19,721 nt of DNA from positions 1-19,721 of the forward strand of contig JAQGKM010000321.1 in assembly GCA_028290125.1 (NCBI GenBank), in the 5' to 3' direction. This document shows positions 1 to 7,796 of the stretch, one piece after another (the stretch's first letter is position 1; each line of letters opens with the position of its first letter). Under the pieces are notes generated by a model, which was given only the letters and a program-made list of their open reading frames with translations, was not told the origin of the DNA and did no database searches. Source of the stretch: Hyphomicrobiales bacterium. Its GTDB lineage: Bacteria; Pseudomonadota; Alphaproteobacteria; Rhizobiales; Beijerinckiaceae. The position numbers were made by a program, and so were the translations under genes.

Positions 1-922
1 AGGTCGAGATCGGGCCGTTGGCGGCGCCGGTCTGCGCGAACTGCGTCGGAGCAATCAGCGTGCCGGGAACCGTCGTGCTGAACGTGCCGAGAGCGGCGAC
101 GCCGCCGGCGGTCGTGTCAGTCGCGTCCTGGATCGCGAGGGTGGCCGAGATGCCGCCGCCGAGAACCGCCGTGTAGGCGATCTGCTTGGCGCCGTTCGCG
201 AACGACGACCAGTGGCCGGCGCCGTAGAACGTGGAAGGCATGAAGGAGAAGTTGTCGCGGGCGGCGCCGAAGGTGAAGCCGGCGAAGCGGATGTAGGCGG
301 CTTCAAGCGTCGGGCCGGCGGCAGTGGCCGAGAGACCCGGGCCAGCTTCCGACAGAACGCCGGTGGTGCGGGCGAGACGCAGCGAGGCGACGGCCTGGAC
401 CGTACCCCAGGCAGTCTGGGTGCGGGCGTCGAGGTCGACGCGGGCGCGAGCTTCCCAGCCGTACAGGTTCGACGCACGACCCGCGACGCCGTTGGCGACA
501 GCGAAGCCGGCGATCGTGCCGGTGATCGGGGTGGTCGTGGTGCCGACGAACTGCGGAGCGGCCTGACCGATGCCGAAGGTCGACGTGGCGAAGCCCGTCG
601 AGACCGAAGCGGTGGAAGACGCCGTGACCGGAGTGTTGAAGACGTAGCCGCCAACGATGTTCGCGCCGTTGCCGGGAGCGAAGGTGTTGGTGGAATAACG
701 ATCGGTACGGCCCGACATCGCGAAGTCGGCGCGCACGCGGCCGCCAACCTTGATGCAGGTTTCCGTGCCCGGAATGTAGAAGAAGCCCGCGCCATAAGCG
801 TCGCAGACCTTGACGTACTCGACCGGCGCCGCCTTGCGGGCGGGCAGATCGGCGGCCTGGGCGCCCGCGCCGGCGACGAGCGCCGCGGCGGAGCCAAGCA
901 GAAGGCTCTTTACGAGCTTCAT
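1..922 (-). CDS. Alphaproteobacterial outer-membrane porin (Porin_2 family), 3' end missing
   Basis: The gene reads leftward from an ATG at 922 and runs off the left edge with about 307 codons visible and no stop. A GGAGG ribosome binding site (930-934) lies 7 bases before the start. Residues 1-23 are a signal peptide (MKLVKSLLLGSAAALVAGAG, then AQA) cleaved before ADLPARKAAP. The mature start then reads EYVKVCDAYGAGFFYIPGTE followed by TCIKVGGRVRADF. A paired-cysteine N-terminus with GRVRADF is the hallmark of Bradyrhizobium/Brucella-type trimeric porins, which form passive diffusion channels in the outer membrane. The rest is rich in Thr, Ser, Gly and Ala with alternating hydrophobic residues, as expected of beta-strands and loops. 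The family is usually longer than the visible part, so the C-terminal strands are outside the window. The family call is firm; the channel's specificity cannot be read from this. Confidence 0.9.
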   Translation of the reverse strand, partial: MKLVKSLLLGSAAALVAGAGAQAADLPARKAAPVEYVKVCDAYGAGFFYIPGTETCIKVGGRVRADFAMSGRTDRYSTNTFAPGNGANIVGGYVFNTPVTASSTASVSTGFATSTFGIGQAAPQFVGTTTTPITGTIAGFAVANGVAGRASNLYGWEARARVDLDARTQTAWGTVQAVASLRLARTTGVLSEAGPGLSATAAGPTLEAAYIRFAGFTFGAARDNFSFMPSTFYGAGHWSSFANGAKQIAYTAVLGGGISATLAIQDATDTTAGGVAALGTFSTTVPGTLIAPTQFAQTGAANGPIST

Positions 923-971
923 ATGGAAACCTCCAGAAAAGATAAGACCCTTGAGAACTTTAACGTCTCGC

Positions 972-995
972 TATGTGAAGCTTCTGTTTCACATA
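972..995. promoter_or_regulatory. Perfect inverted repeat upstream of the porin (candidate operator)
   Basis: The arms TATGTGAA (972-979) and TTCACATA (988-995) are perfect 8-base complements separated by 8 bases. The site lies 50 to 73 bases before the porin start and abuts the TTGTCA hexamer at 997-1002. An arm-spacer-arm dyad this close to a porin promoter is a typical binding site for a dimeric regulator. It could also form a stem-loop in the porin leader RNA. Which protein binds, if any, cannot be told. Confidence 0.4.
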
Positions 996-1154
996 TTGAC
1001 AAGTTAGCAATGAAATTCGATTCACGCGACGGAAGAACGGAGTTCGTCGGCGAGTTCCTGGGGAATGTTGTGAATTGGCAACATCTTAGGCAGAGCCAGA
1101 GGAGAACCTAGCGTTTCTCTAGGCAATCTAGCGGCATTCAGCGACGCAAGCCAG

Positions 1155-1184
1155 CCCAGAACAGGTCTACAAAACTGTTTTGGG
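1155..1184. promoter_or_regulatory. Inverted repeat upstream of the GT41 gene
   Basis: CCCAGAACAG (1155-1164) and CTGTTTTGGG (1175-1184) pair over ten positions, one of them G-T, around a 10-base loop. There is no run of T after it on the plus strand, so it does not look like an intrinsic terminator. It sits about 110 bases before the preferred GT41 start and could be an operator or a leader RNA stem. Confidence 0.3.
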
Positions 1185-1295
1185 TCGGGAATGGCTGGAA
1201 CCAGGTACCGCCTTTTCGGGCCGCCACAATTGTTGCCGCCCGGACCATGTCCTACTATGGGTCAGCGACGCTCAGCTCACGCCATCAAGGACGCC

Positions 1296-3536
1296 ATGCC
1301 CGCCCCCGCTCACCAGACGCCCGACCGGATCGACGAAGCTCGCTGGCTGCTGGACACCGGCAAGGTCACCAAGGCGCGCAATCTGCTGAAAGAGGTCTTG
1401 CAGGCCAATCCTCGTCATTTCGACGCCGCCTTCACGCTCGCCGTCACCTATGCGGTGCAGGACAATCTGAAGATGGCGGCGAACGCGTTCAGCCGCGCTG
1501 TCGAGATCGACCCCACGGCGGTCGAGGGACACTACAATCTGGCTTACGCGCTGCAGAAGCTCGGCGAAAACGACGCCGCGCTGGCCAGCTACGATCGCGC
1601 CCTGAAGCTCGAGCCCGACTACCATCAGGCGCTGCACAACCGTGGCGTCGTCCTGGAGGATCTGAACCGGCTCGATGAGTCGCTCGAGAGCCTGGATGCG
1701 GCGTTGAAAGCCCGGCCGGACGCTCCGGAATCGCTCTACAATCGCGGGTCCGTGCTGATGAAGCTCAACCGGCTCGACGAGGCGCTCGAAAACCTCAACC
1801 GCGCCATCGAGCTCGATCAGAATCACGTCAAGGCTTTCAGCAACCGCGGGCTCGTGCACCTCGCGCAGCAGCACCGCGTCGATGCGCTCGATGATTTCAG
1901 CCGCGCCGTCGCGCTCGATCCGTCTGACGCCGAGTCGCATTACAACCGGGGCGTCGCCGCCGGCATGCTGAAGCGCAACGATCTTGCGCTGACCTCCTAC
2001 CGCGAGGTGAATCGTCTCAAGCCCGACGATGTGAGGGCATGGTCGAACCAGGGCGGAGTGCTCGACCAGATGCGCCGCTACGAAGAGGCGATCGTCTGCT
2101 TCGAGCGCGTGCGAAAATTGGCGCCACAGACGCCCTATCTCGACGGTCTGATTCTCTCGTCGCGCCTGCATCTGTGCGACTGGAAGGATTATGACGCGCT
2201 CGTTTCGCGGGTGCTCGACAAGACGACGCGCGACCAGTTCGGCGCACAGCCGCATCCGAGTCTTCTGATTCCCTCGACCCGCCATCAGCAGCGACAGGCC
2301 GCGGCGCTCTGGGTCGCGGCTCACATCGGCAAGGTCGAGCCGGAGCCTTTTGCGGCCGTCCGCAAGCCGGGCGAGCGGATTCGCGTGGCCTATGTGTCGG
2401 CCGACTTCCAGCTCCACCCGGTCGCTCTGCTGACCGCGCGCATGTTCGAGCTGCACGACCGCTCGCGATTCGAAATTTACGCCATGTCGATCAGCGATCC
2501 ATCTGTCGACTGGATGCGCAAGCGCATGGAGAAGGCGGTCGAGCACTTCATCAACATTCGCGATTTCGACGACGACAAGATCGTGGCCCTGATGCGCGAG
2601 CACGGCATCGACATCGCCATCGACATGACCGGCTACACGGGCAATGCGCGTGTCGGCGTGTTCGCGCGCCGCTCTGCGCCCGTCCAGGTCAACTACCTCG
2701 GATATTCCGCCACCATGGGGGTGGATTTCATCGACTACATCATCGGCGACCCGGTGCTGATTCCTCCCGGGCACGCGCCCGACTATTCCGAGAAGATCGC
2801 CCGCCTGCCCGATTGCTACATGCCATCCGATCCGACGCGCGAGATCGCCACGCGTGAATTCAAACGCGCCGATTACGGCCTGCCGGAGCAAGGCTTCGTC
2901 TTCTGCGCGTTCAACAACCAGAACAAGATCACGCCCGGCCAGTTCGACATCTGGATGCGCATCCTCAAGGCCGTCGAAGGCAGCGTCCTTTGGATGTCGG
3001 CCAATCACGCCAAGGCGATCGAGAACCTGAAGCGCGAGGCCGTGCGTCGCGGCGTCGATCCCGCACGGCTGGTCTTCGCCAAGCGCGAGGATGACATCGC
3101 CGACCATCTCGGACGTCACCAGCTCGCCGACCTGTTCCTCGACACCCTGCCCTACAACGCGCACGCCACCTGCAACGATTCGCTTTGGGCCGGCCTGCCT
3201 GTGCTGACGCGACTGGGCGAAGGCTATGCGGCGCGCGTCGCCGGGAGCCTCGTCACCAATGTCGGCATGGCGGACATGATCGCGAAGGACGACGCCGACT
3301 ATGAAGCGCGCGCCATCGAGATCGCGACGACGCCGGGCCGCGCCGCCGAGCTGAAAGCGCGCCTGGCCGCCAATCTCCCCTCGGCGCCGCTCTTCAACGT
3401 GGAGCGCTACACGCGCAACATCGAAGCGGCCTACAGCGCCATGCACGAGCGTCGCATGGCCGGACAGGCGCCAGCGCATATCGATGTCGCAGTGGACGGA
3501 TCGGTCACGCTGGACGCGACGGCCGCTCGCGACTGA
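1296..3536 (+). CDS. TPR-containing O-GlcNAc transferase-like glycosyltransferase (SPINDLY type, GT41)
   Basis: The protein has 746 residues from ATG 1296, which is preceded by AAGGA (1287-1291). In-frame ATGs at 1191 and 1257 have no useful ribosome site. Residues 10 to 277 hold about eight TPR units of 34 residues, with repeat signatures such as GHYNLAYALQKLGENDAALA and SLYNRGSVLMKLNRLDEALE. The catalytic half starts near residue 361 (RIRVAYVSADFQLHPVALLT). It contains IDMTGYTGNARVGVFARRSAP (split here at about 442-462), GYSATMGVDFIDY, the FNNQNKITP segment with Lys544 at the position of the UDP-binding lysine of OGT, and LPYNAHATCNDSLWAGLPV at 618-636. His374 matches the conserved HP histidine. 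GT41 enzymes transfer a sugar from a nucleotide donor to Ser/Thr of proteins, with the TPRs choosing the target; bacterial targets are poorly known. The protein has no signal peptide or membrane span, so it should be cytoplasmic. It stands alone, divergent from the porin. Confidence 0.88.
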   Translation: MPAPAHQTPDRIDEARWLLDTGKVTKARNLLKEVLQANPRHFDAAFTLAVTYAVQDNLKMAANAFSRAVEIDPTAVEGHYNLAYALQKLGENDAALASYDRALKLEPDYHQALHNRGVVLEDLNRLDESLESLDAALKARPDAPESLYNRGSVLMKLNRLDEALENLNRAIELDQNHVKAFSNRGLVHLAQQHRVDALDDFSRAVALDPSDAESHYNRGVAAGMLKRNDLALTSYREVNRLKPDDVRAWSNQGGVLDQMRRYEEAIVCFERVRKLAPQTPYLDGLILSSRLHLCDWKDYDALVSRVLDKTTRDQFGAQPHPSLLIPSTRHQQRQAAALWVAAHIGKVEPEPFAAVRKPGERIRVAYVSADFQLHPVALLTARMFELHDRSRFEIYAMSISDPSVDWMRKRMEKAVEHFINIRDFDDDKIVALMREHGIDIAIDMTGYTGNARVGVFARRSAPVQVNYLGYSATMGVDFIDYIIGDPVLIPPGHAPDYSEKIARLPDCYMPSDPTREIATREFKRADYGLPEQGFVFCAFNNQNKITPGQFDIWMRILKAVEGSVLWMSANHAKAIENLKREAVRRGVDPARLVFAKREDDIADHLGRHQLADLFLDTLPYNAHATCNDSLWAGLPVLTRLGEGYAARVAGSLVTNVGMADMIAKDDADYEARAIEIATTPGRAAELKARLAANLPSAPLFNVERYTRNIEAAYSAMHERRMAGQAPAHIDVAVDGSVTLDATAARD

Positions 3537-3797
3537 TCGGCGGCCGTTGCGGCATTTGCGCAACACGCGGCTTGTGCGCCGCACGCCGCGCCCGGCGCCG
3601 CCCTCTGGAGACACGTGCCGAAGCTTCCGCATCACGTCGGCAAAACGGCGACCGGAAGCGCCTGGCGCAGCCGAGACCGGTCGCGTCCGGCCTTATTCGC
3701 GCCTCTTTGCGCGGACACATCGGCGGCGAGGTCGATGGGCCAGACGGGCCTGGCTGAGAGATTTGGCGCGAGCGGACTGCGGTGTCATGTGAGGCGA

Positions 3798-4700
3798 ATG
3801 GATCAGGATTTTCGATCGCTCCTTTACGCTCCGGCCGATGCGCCGCTGCGCCTGACCCGCGCGCTGAACAGCGGCGCGGACGCGCTCCTGCTCGATCTCG
3901 AAGACATGGTTGCGTTCGAGAACAAGGCTCAGGCGCGCGCCAGTGCGGCGACGATCCTGCGCGAAATGCAGGACCGTGACGGCGCCCCTCGCCTCTTCGT
4001 CCGTGTCAACTCGCTCGACAGCGGAATGATCGACGCCGATCTCGACGCCATCATGCCCGGGCGTCCGCATGGAATCGTGCTTCCCAAGTCGCGCTCCGGC
4101 ATGGATGTCCAGCATCTCGCGGCAAAGCTCGCCGTGCAGGAAGCCGAAAACGAGTTGCCGGACGGCTCGACCGGCATCCTGCCGCTGGTCACCGAATCGG
4201 GCGCTGCGATTTTCGGCCTGTCGACCTACGCACGCGCAAGCCACCGCCTCGTCGCTTTGGCCTGGGGCGTGGAGGATCTCGCCGCCGACATCGGCGCGGA
4301 AGACGCGCGCAACGAGGATGGCGGCTGGTCCGAGCCCTTCGCGCTCGCGCGTCACCTGACGCTGTTCGCCGCAGCCGCCGCCGGCGTGCCAGCCATCGAC
4401 ACGGTGTTCCGCGACTTCGGAGATCTCGACGGTCTGCGCCATGAGGCGCAGCAGGCGCTGGCTGACGGATTCGCCGCGAAACTCGCGATCCATCCCGGAC
4501 AAGTCGCCACCATCAACCACGTGTTCACGCCGACGGGCGAAACGCTGGCGCGCGCGCAGGCCATCGTGGCCGCCTTTTCACGTCAAGCCGAGGCGCCCTT
4601 CGTCAGCATCGAAGGGCATATGTTTGATCGCAGGCAGCTGGCCCGCGCCCAGCGCGTGCTGGCGCGCGCGGCGCGTGCCGATCAGCCGCCGCCGGCCTGA
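3798..4700 (+). CDS. CoA ester lyase, HpcH/HpaI aldolase (CitE-like) family
   Basis: The protein has 300 residues from ATG 3798, chosen because the family begins with a short RSLLYAPADAPL-type strand and because GAGG (3791-3794) precedes it. An in-frame ATG at 3615 would add 61 residues with no family resemblance. Visible motifs are LLDLEDMV (31-38) with the following Lys43, LFVRVNSLDSG (67-77), IVLPKS (93-98), LVTESGAAIF with Glu133, GVEDLAADIG (157-166) and FAAKLAIHPGQV. These are the metal- and CoA-ester-binding positions of the CitE-like lyases (citramalyl-, malyl- and methylmalyl-CoA lyases). The last residues overlap the end of the convergent flavin reductase by 19 bases. The exact CoA ester substrate cannot be inferred; no citrate lyase alpha or gamma gene is nearby, so this is not the citrate lyase complex subunit. 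Confidence 0.85.
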   Translation: MDQDFRSLLYAPADAPLRLTRALNSGADALLLDLEDMVAFENKAQARASAATILREMQDRDGAPRLFVRVNSLDSGMIDADLDAIMPGRPHGIVLPKSRSGMDVQHLAAKLAVQEAENELPDGSTGILPLVTESGAAIFGLSTYARASHRLVALAWGVEDLAADIGAEDARNEDGGWSEPFALARHLTLFAAAAAGVPAIDTVFRDFGDLDGLRHEAQQALADGFAAKLAIHPGQVATINHVFTPTGETLARAQAIVAAFSRQAEAPFVSIEGHMFDRRQLARAQRVLARAARADQPPPA

Positions 4701-5314
4701 TTGCCGCCACCCGGCGGGCGCTTGATGGAAAACACCTTGTCGACGACGGCGTAATCCTGATAGCCGCAGCGCGCGATCGGCTTCATCAGCGTGATGTCCA
4801 TCATGCCTTCACGCAGGTATGCCTCGTTCAGATGCACGCCGATGACCTGCCCTATGACGAGGTAACGGTCGGTCGCCTCGCCGGTCAGGTCATTCAGGCG
4901 GACCACCTGCGTGACCTTGCACTCGAGCGACGCTGGCGACTCGGCGACGCGCGGCGCGCGGACGAGTTTGCTGGGCGCCGTCTCGAGACCCGCGTGGGTG
5001 AATTCGCTCGACCCGCGCGGCAGCGGCGCCGAGGTCGCGTTCATCTTGTCGCGCAGATCCCACGTCGCCATGTTCCAGACGAACTCGCCGGATTCCTGCG
5101 CGAAGGAGGCGCTGTCCTTGAAGCCTTCGGATGAAAATCCGACGAGCGGCGGTGCGCCCGAGAAGGCGTTGAAAAACGAATAGGGCGCGAGATTCACATC
5201 GCCGTTTATCGCCATGGTGGAGATCCACCCGACGGGACGTGGCGCGATGAGCTGCTTGAAAGGATCATGCGGCAGAAGGCTGCGATCGCGCGCATGCGGC
5301 TCGTAAAAGATCAC
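4682..5314 (-). CDS. Flavin reductase-like (FMN-binding split-barrel) protein
   Basis: The protein has 210 residues starting at GTG 5314. That GTG overlaps the stop of the upstream nitroreductase gene (GTGA overlap), and AGGAGA at 5321-5326 lies 6 bases before it, which decides the start. Motifs typical of the flavin reductase domain are DPFKQLIAPRPVGWIST near residue 16, NLAPYSFFNAFSGAPPLVGF, a FKDSASFAQESGEFVWNMAT segment, and LECKVTQVV. Members bind FMN and either reduce flavin with NAD(P)H for a partner or reduce a substrate directly. The coupled nitroreductase gene suggests the two flavoproteins are made together, though whether they share a substrate is unknown. The 3' end overlaps the CoA lyase gene tail to tail. 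Confidence 0.85.
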   Translation of the reverse strand: MIFYEPHARDRSLLPHDPFKQLIAPRPVGWISTMAINGDVNLAPYSFFNAFSGAPPLVGFSSEGFKDSASFAQESGEFVWNMATWDLRDKMNATSAPLPRGSSEFTHAGLETAPSKLVRAPRVAESPASLECKVTQVVRLNDLTGEATDRYLVIGQVIGVHLNEAYLREGMMDITLMKPIARCGYQDYAVVDKVFSIKRPPGGGNQAGGG

Positions 5315-5889
5315 GACGGCTCTCCTGCAAAATGAGTGACGATGCTGTCGAGCGGCGGGCGCGGGCGATCGTCCGGCGTCGCCGTCGCCTGGCCGATGTG
5401 GATAAATCCCGCCATGCGCTCGGATTCGGCAAGGCCGAACTGCTCCAGGACGCTGCGGTCGTAGGAGAACCAGCTGGTTAGCCACGATCCCGCATAGCCC
5501 ATGGCCTTGGCGGCGATCAACAGGTTCATGCAGACCGCGCCGGCAGAAAGCTCCTGCTCCCATTCGGGGATCTTCACATGAGGCGCTGCGCGCGACACGA
5601 CGCCGATGACCAGCGGCGCCATGGTCATGCGCTTGCGCTCGGCCGCGACACGCGTGGCGTCGACGCCCGGCTCGCGCGACGCGAACGCCGCCGCGACGAT
5701 GTCGCCGGCCCGCTCGCGCGCCGCGCCCTGAAAGACGATGAAGCGCCAGGGCGCCAGCTTGCCATGATCGGGGACGCGGGCGCCGATGCGCAGGAGCGCC
5801 TCCAGCTCGGCGGGCGACGGTCCCGGCCCCGTCAGCGCGACCGGCGCGACCGACCGGCGCGTCTCGAGAAGGTGAAGCGTGTCATTCAT
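5311..5889 (-). CDS. Nitroreductase family protein (YdjA-like)
   Basis: The protein has 192 residues, the size of E. coli YdjA, which it follows throughout. It has ETRRSVAP (9-16, the FMN-phosphate arginine pair), RIGARVPDHGKLAPWRFIVF, the IPEWEQELSAGAVCMNLLIA segment and FIHIGQATATPDDRPRPPLD. Proteins of this branch are small FMN-dependent NAD(P)H oxidoreductases with poorly known natural substrates. The start is ATG 5889, with only a weak GGA upstream. It is the first gene of a two-gene minus-strand operon with the flavin reductase, which it overlaps by 4 bases. A 153-base spacer divides it from the divergent secreted-protein gene. Confidence 0.88.
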   Translation of the reverse strand: MNDTLHLLETRRSVAPVALTGPGPSPAELEALLRIGARVPDHGKLAPWRFIVFQGAARERAGDIVAAAFASREPGVDATRVAAERKRMTMAPLVIGVVSRAAPHVKIPEWEQELSAGAVCMNLLIAAKAMGYAGSWLTSWFSYDRSVLEQFGLAESERMAGFIHIGQATATPDDRPRPPLDSIVTHFAGEPS

Positions 5890-6042
5890 GGAGCGTCCGT
5901 TTCACACGCGAGAGAAGTCGTGGGCGCGCCAAAGCTCGCCAGTTCGTGCGGTTTTGGCAAGTTCCGGCAGCGACCGCAAGCCGCGCGAGAGGCCGCGCGC
6001 AAGCTTTGACGCCGGGGCCGCTTTGCGGCACAAGTCGGGGTC

Positions 6043-7050
6043 ATGACGATGCCCCTTCGCGCCGGTCTTCTCGCGCCGGCTCTCCTCTGCGCCGCTCTCG
6101 GTTCGGCGCCCGCGCGGGCGCAGACAACGCCCGGCCGCGCGCCCGACGGCGCGACTCCGTCGCTGTTCGCCCCGTCCACCCAATCGCCCGCGCGTCCACC
6201 CGAGCAAGGCGGCAGCACGGCGCCTCAGGCCGGAACGGGCCGGCTTTTCCTGTCGGCGAATTATGGCGGGACATCGAACAACGTGGTCAGCGGCGTCCGC
6301 TGGCGGGTCTATCAGCAGAACGCCGAAAACGGTTTGCACGCGCTCGTCGCCGAATCCACCGATCTCGCCCCGGCGTTCACCCTGCCGGACGGCGACTACG
6401 TCGTGCACGCAGCCTACGGGCTCGCGGCCGCCATGCGGCGCGTGACGATCAACAGCAACAACATCAACGAGAAGATCGCGCTCAACGCCGGCGCCCTGCG
6501 CATCTCGGGCCTGCTCGGCGACGCGCCGCTGCAGCCGACGCGGCTCAAGATCGACGTCTATGTGCCCGAGCGCACCGGGCAGCCCGAAAAGCTCGTGGCG
6601 GCGAACGTCAAGCCCGGCGACATGGTGCGCCTGCCCGAAGGCAGTTACCGCATCGTCTCGACCTATCTCGACACCAACGTGTCACCCTCCGCCGCGCCCA
6701 CGATCTCCGGCCTGCCGCCCAACGCGACCAACTCCGTGATCAACGCGGAAGTGCGCATCGAGGCCGGCAAGCTGACCGAGGCGACGGTGCGCCACCGCGC
6801 GTCGAACATCACCCTGAAGCTGGTGAACAGCAATGGCGGCGAGGCGCTCGCCAACACGTCGTTCACCGTGCTGACGCCGGGCGGCGACGTGATCCGGGAA
6901 ATGATCGGCGCCTTTCCGCGGCTCGTGCTGGCGGAAGGCGAGTATTTCGTGATTGCGCGCCGCGACGGCAAGACGCATCAGATGACGTTCAAGGTGCCGT
7001 CCAATTCCGATCGCGAGGTCGAGGTGATGGCGAACGGTTCGGGGGGCTAG
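6043..7050 (+). CDS. Secreted protein with three beta-sandwich-like repeats, function unknown
   Basis: The protein has 335 residues from ATG 6043. A second ATG at 6049 has better spacing to GGGG (6037-6040) and would drop two residues. It begins with a Sec signal peptide ending SAPARA before QTTPG, then a Pro/Ser/Gly-rich linker to about residue 65. The rest is all-beta in character and appears to contain three related units. Each carries a short strand motif: LPDGDYVVHAAYG (about 118-130), LPEGSYRIVSTYL (about 197-209) and LAEGEYFVIARRD. These resemble the turn of carboxypeptidase-regulatory or transthyretin-like domains. No catalytic motif or anchor is visible, so it should be periplasmic or extracellular. 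It is followed after 4 bases by the Lrp-like domain gene, which suggests an operon. I cannot assign a function. Confidence 0.75.
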   Translation: MTMPLRAGLLAPALLCAALGSAPARAQTTPGRAPDGATPSLFAPSTQSPARPPEQGGSTAPQAGTGRLFLSANYGGTSNNVVSGVRWRVYQQNAENGLHALVAESTDLAPAFTLPDGDYVVHAAYGLAAAMRRVTINSNNINEKIALNAGALRISGLLGDAPLQPTRLKIDVYVPERTGQPEKLVAANVKPGDMVRLPEGSYRIVSTYLDTNVSPSAAPTISGLPPNATNSVINAEVRIEAGKLTEATVRHRASNITLKLVNSNGGEALANTSFTVLTPGGDVIREMIGAFPRLVLAEGEYFVIARRDGKTHQMTFKVPSNSDREVEVMANGSGG

Positions 7051-7054
7051 ACCA

Positions 7055-7291
7055 ATGCAGACCTTCTTCGTCGAGATCAAATGCGCGCTCGGGCGCACCT
7101 ATGAAGTCGCGAGCGCGCTCGCGGAAGCCGAGATTGCGTCCGAGATTTATTCGATTGCCGGCAATTACGACATTCTCGCCAAGTTCTACGTCGACAAGGA
7201 AACCGACATCGGCCATTTCGTCGGCGAGAAGGTGCAGATCCTGCCGGGTATCGTCGACACCCGCACCATCATCACGTTCAAGGCGTTCTGA
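7055..7291 (+). CDS. Stand-alone Lrp/AsnC ligand-binding (RAM) domain protein
   Basis: The protein has 78 residues and consists of one domain: MQTFFVEIKCALGRTYEVAS, then SIAGNYDILAKFYVD, and finally LPGIVDTRTIITFKAF. This is the alpha/beta sandwich that binds amino acids and drives oligomerisation in Lrp/AsnC regulators, here without the DNA-binding helix-turn-helix. Such free-standing domains are known; some are thought to sense small molecules or to assemble with full-length Lrp proteins. It begins 4 bases after the secreted-protein gene and ends 15 bases before the next gene, so all three are probably cotranscribed. The ligand and partner are unknown. Confidence 0.85.
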   Translation: MQTFFVEIKCALGRTYEVASALAEAEIASEIYSIAGNYDILAKFYVDKETDIGHFVGEKVQILPGIVDTRTIITFKAF

Positions 7292-7306
7292 AGAAGGAAG
7301 ACTGAA

Positions 7307-7780
7307 GTGACTGAAGCCGAAGCTTCCCAGAACGAAGCCTTTCTGGACGACCGCATGTTCCTGCTCGCCGTCTACCCGGCGCGCCTGGCGCGCGACGCGG
7401 AAGAGAACCACCAGACCGTGGTCTTCTACGACAAGACGCCGGAGAACGGCCTCTGGACCGTCGTCACCTTCCGCAATGTCGCCGACTACCCGCTGGTCGG
7501 CGTGGCGCATTTCGAGAAGGAAGAGCACGCACGCGCCTACAAGGCGGGGCTCGAGCCCTCGATCCCGCTGACGAGCCTCGGCGGCCAGTCGCCAAAGACC
7601 GTGATGACGCCGGAAGATTTCGCCGCCTGGAAGGAAGAGCGCGGCTTTATCGACTTCCATCCCGACAACGCGCCGCGCCTCGTCGGCGAAGACCGCGCCG
7701 AAATCGTGATGCAGACGAAAGAGCAGTTCATCGCAGGCCTGCAGCAGGTCGCGAGCGTGCTGAAGGGCCCGGCGGCGTAG
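7307..7780 (+). CDS. Conserved-looking cytoplasmic protein of unknown function
   Basis: The protein has 157 residues from GTG 7307, preceded by AAGGAAG (7294-7300) at good spacing. I do not recognise the family. It is acidic and soluble, with no signal peptide or membrane span. It has aromatic-rich strands such as TVVFYDKTPENGLWTVVTF, then VADYPLVGVAHFEKEEHARA, and a likely C-terminal helix (TKEQFIAGLQQVASVLKG). The codon use and high GC3 match the neighbours, and the spacing to the RAM-domain gene (15 bases) supports a real gene in the same operon. It is followed by an intergenic repeat. Confidence 0.7.
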   Translation: MTEAEASQNEAFLDDRMFLLAVYPARLARDAEENHQTVVFYDKTPENGLWTVVTFRNVADYPLVGVAHFEKEEHARAYKAGLEPSIPLTSLGGQSPKTVMTPEDFAAWKEERGFIDFHPDNAPRLVGEDRAEIVMQTKEQFIAGLQQVASVLKGPAA

Positions 7781-7796
7781 GAGTTTTCAACGCCGA

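Larger units (their letters stand above)
923..1295. promoter_or_regulatory. Gene-free divergent regulatory region with several dyad symmetries
   Basis: This is the spacer between the divergent porin and GT41 genes. I see no coding sequence in it. It holds four short inverted repeats: TATGTGAA/TTCACATA (972-995), ATGTTG/CAACAT (1065-1084), CCTAG/CTAGG (1107-1123) and CCCAGAACAG/CTGTTTTGGG (1155-1184). Local base composition is more AT-rich than the flanking genes. A TTGTCA hexamer on the minus strand (1002-997) could be a -35 for the porin, but no good -10 follows at the right distance. The region presumably contains the porin promoter and its operators. Confidence 0.5.

Noticed and set aside
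55..1111. Long frames on both strands across the porin region (55-897 minus, 212-1111 plus)
   Set aside because: The porin frame ending at ATG 922 has a signal peptide, ribosome site and family motifs; the others are Ser/Arg/Pro- or Gly/Arg-rich shadows of it.
1272..3635. Very long open frame (787 codons) on the minus strand opposite the GT41 gene
   Set aside because: The translation is low-complexity, rich in Arg, Val, His and Asp, and has no domain. It is a high-GC antisense shadow of an unmistakable GT41 gene.
3537..3797. Possible small gene or RNA between the GT41 and CoA lyase genes
   Set aside because: The open frames there are short, Arg-rich and lack ribosome sites; no tRNA-like or terminator-like fold was found.
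5946..7310. 454-codon plus-strand frame overlapping the secreted protein and RAM-domain genes
   Set aside because: The product is almost entirely Arg/Ala/Ser/Gly. The competing frames give a signal peptide and a clear RAM domain.
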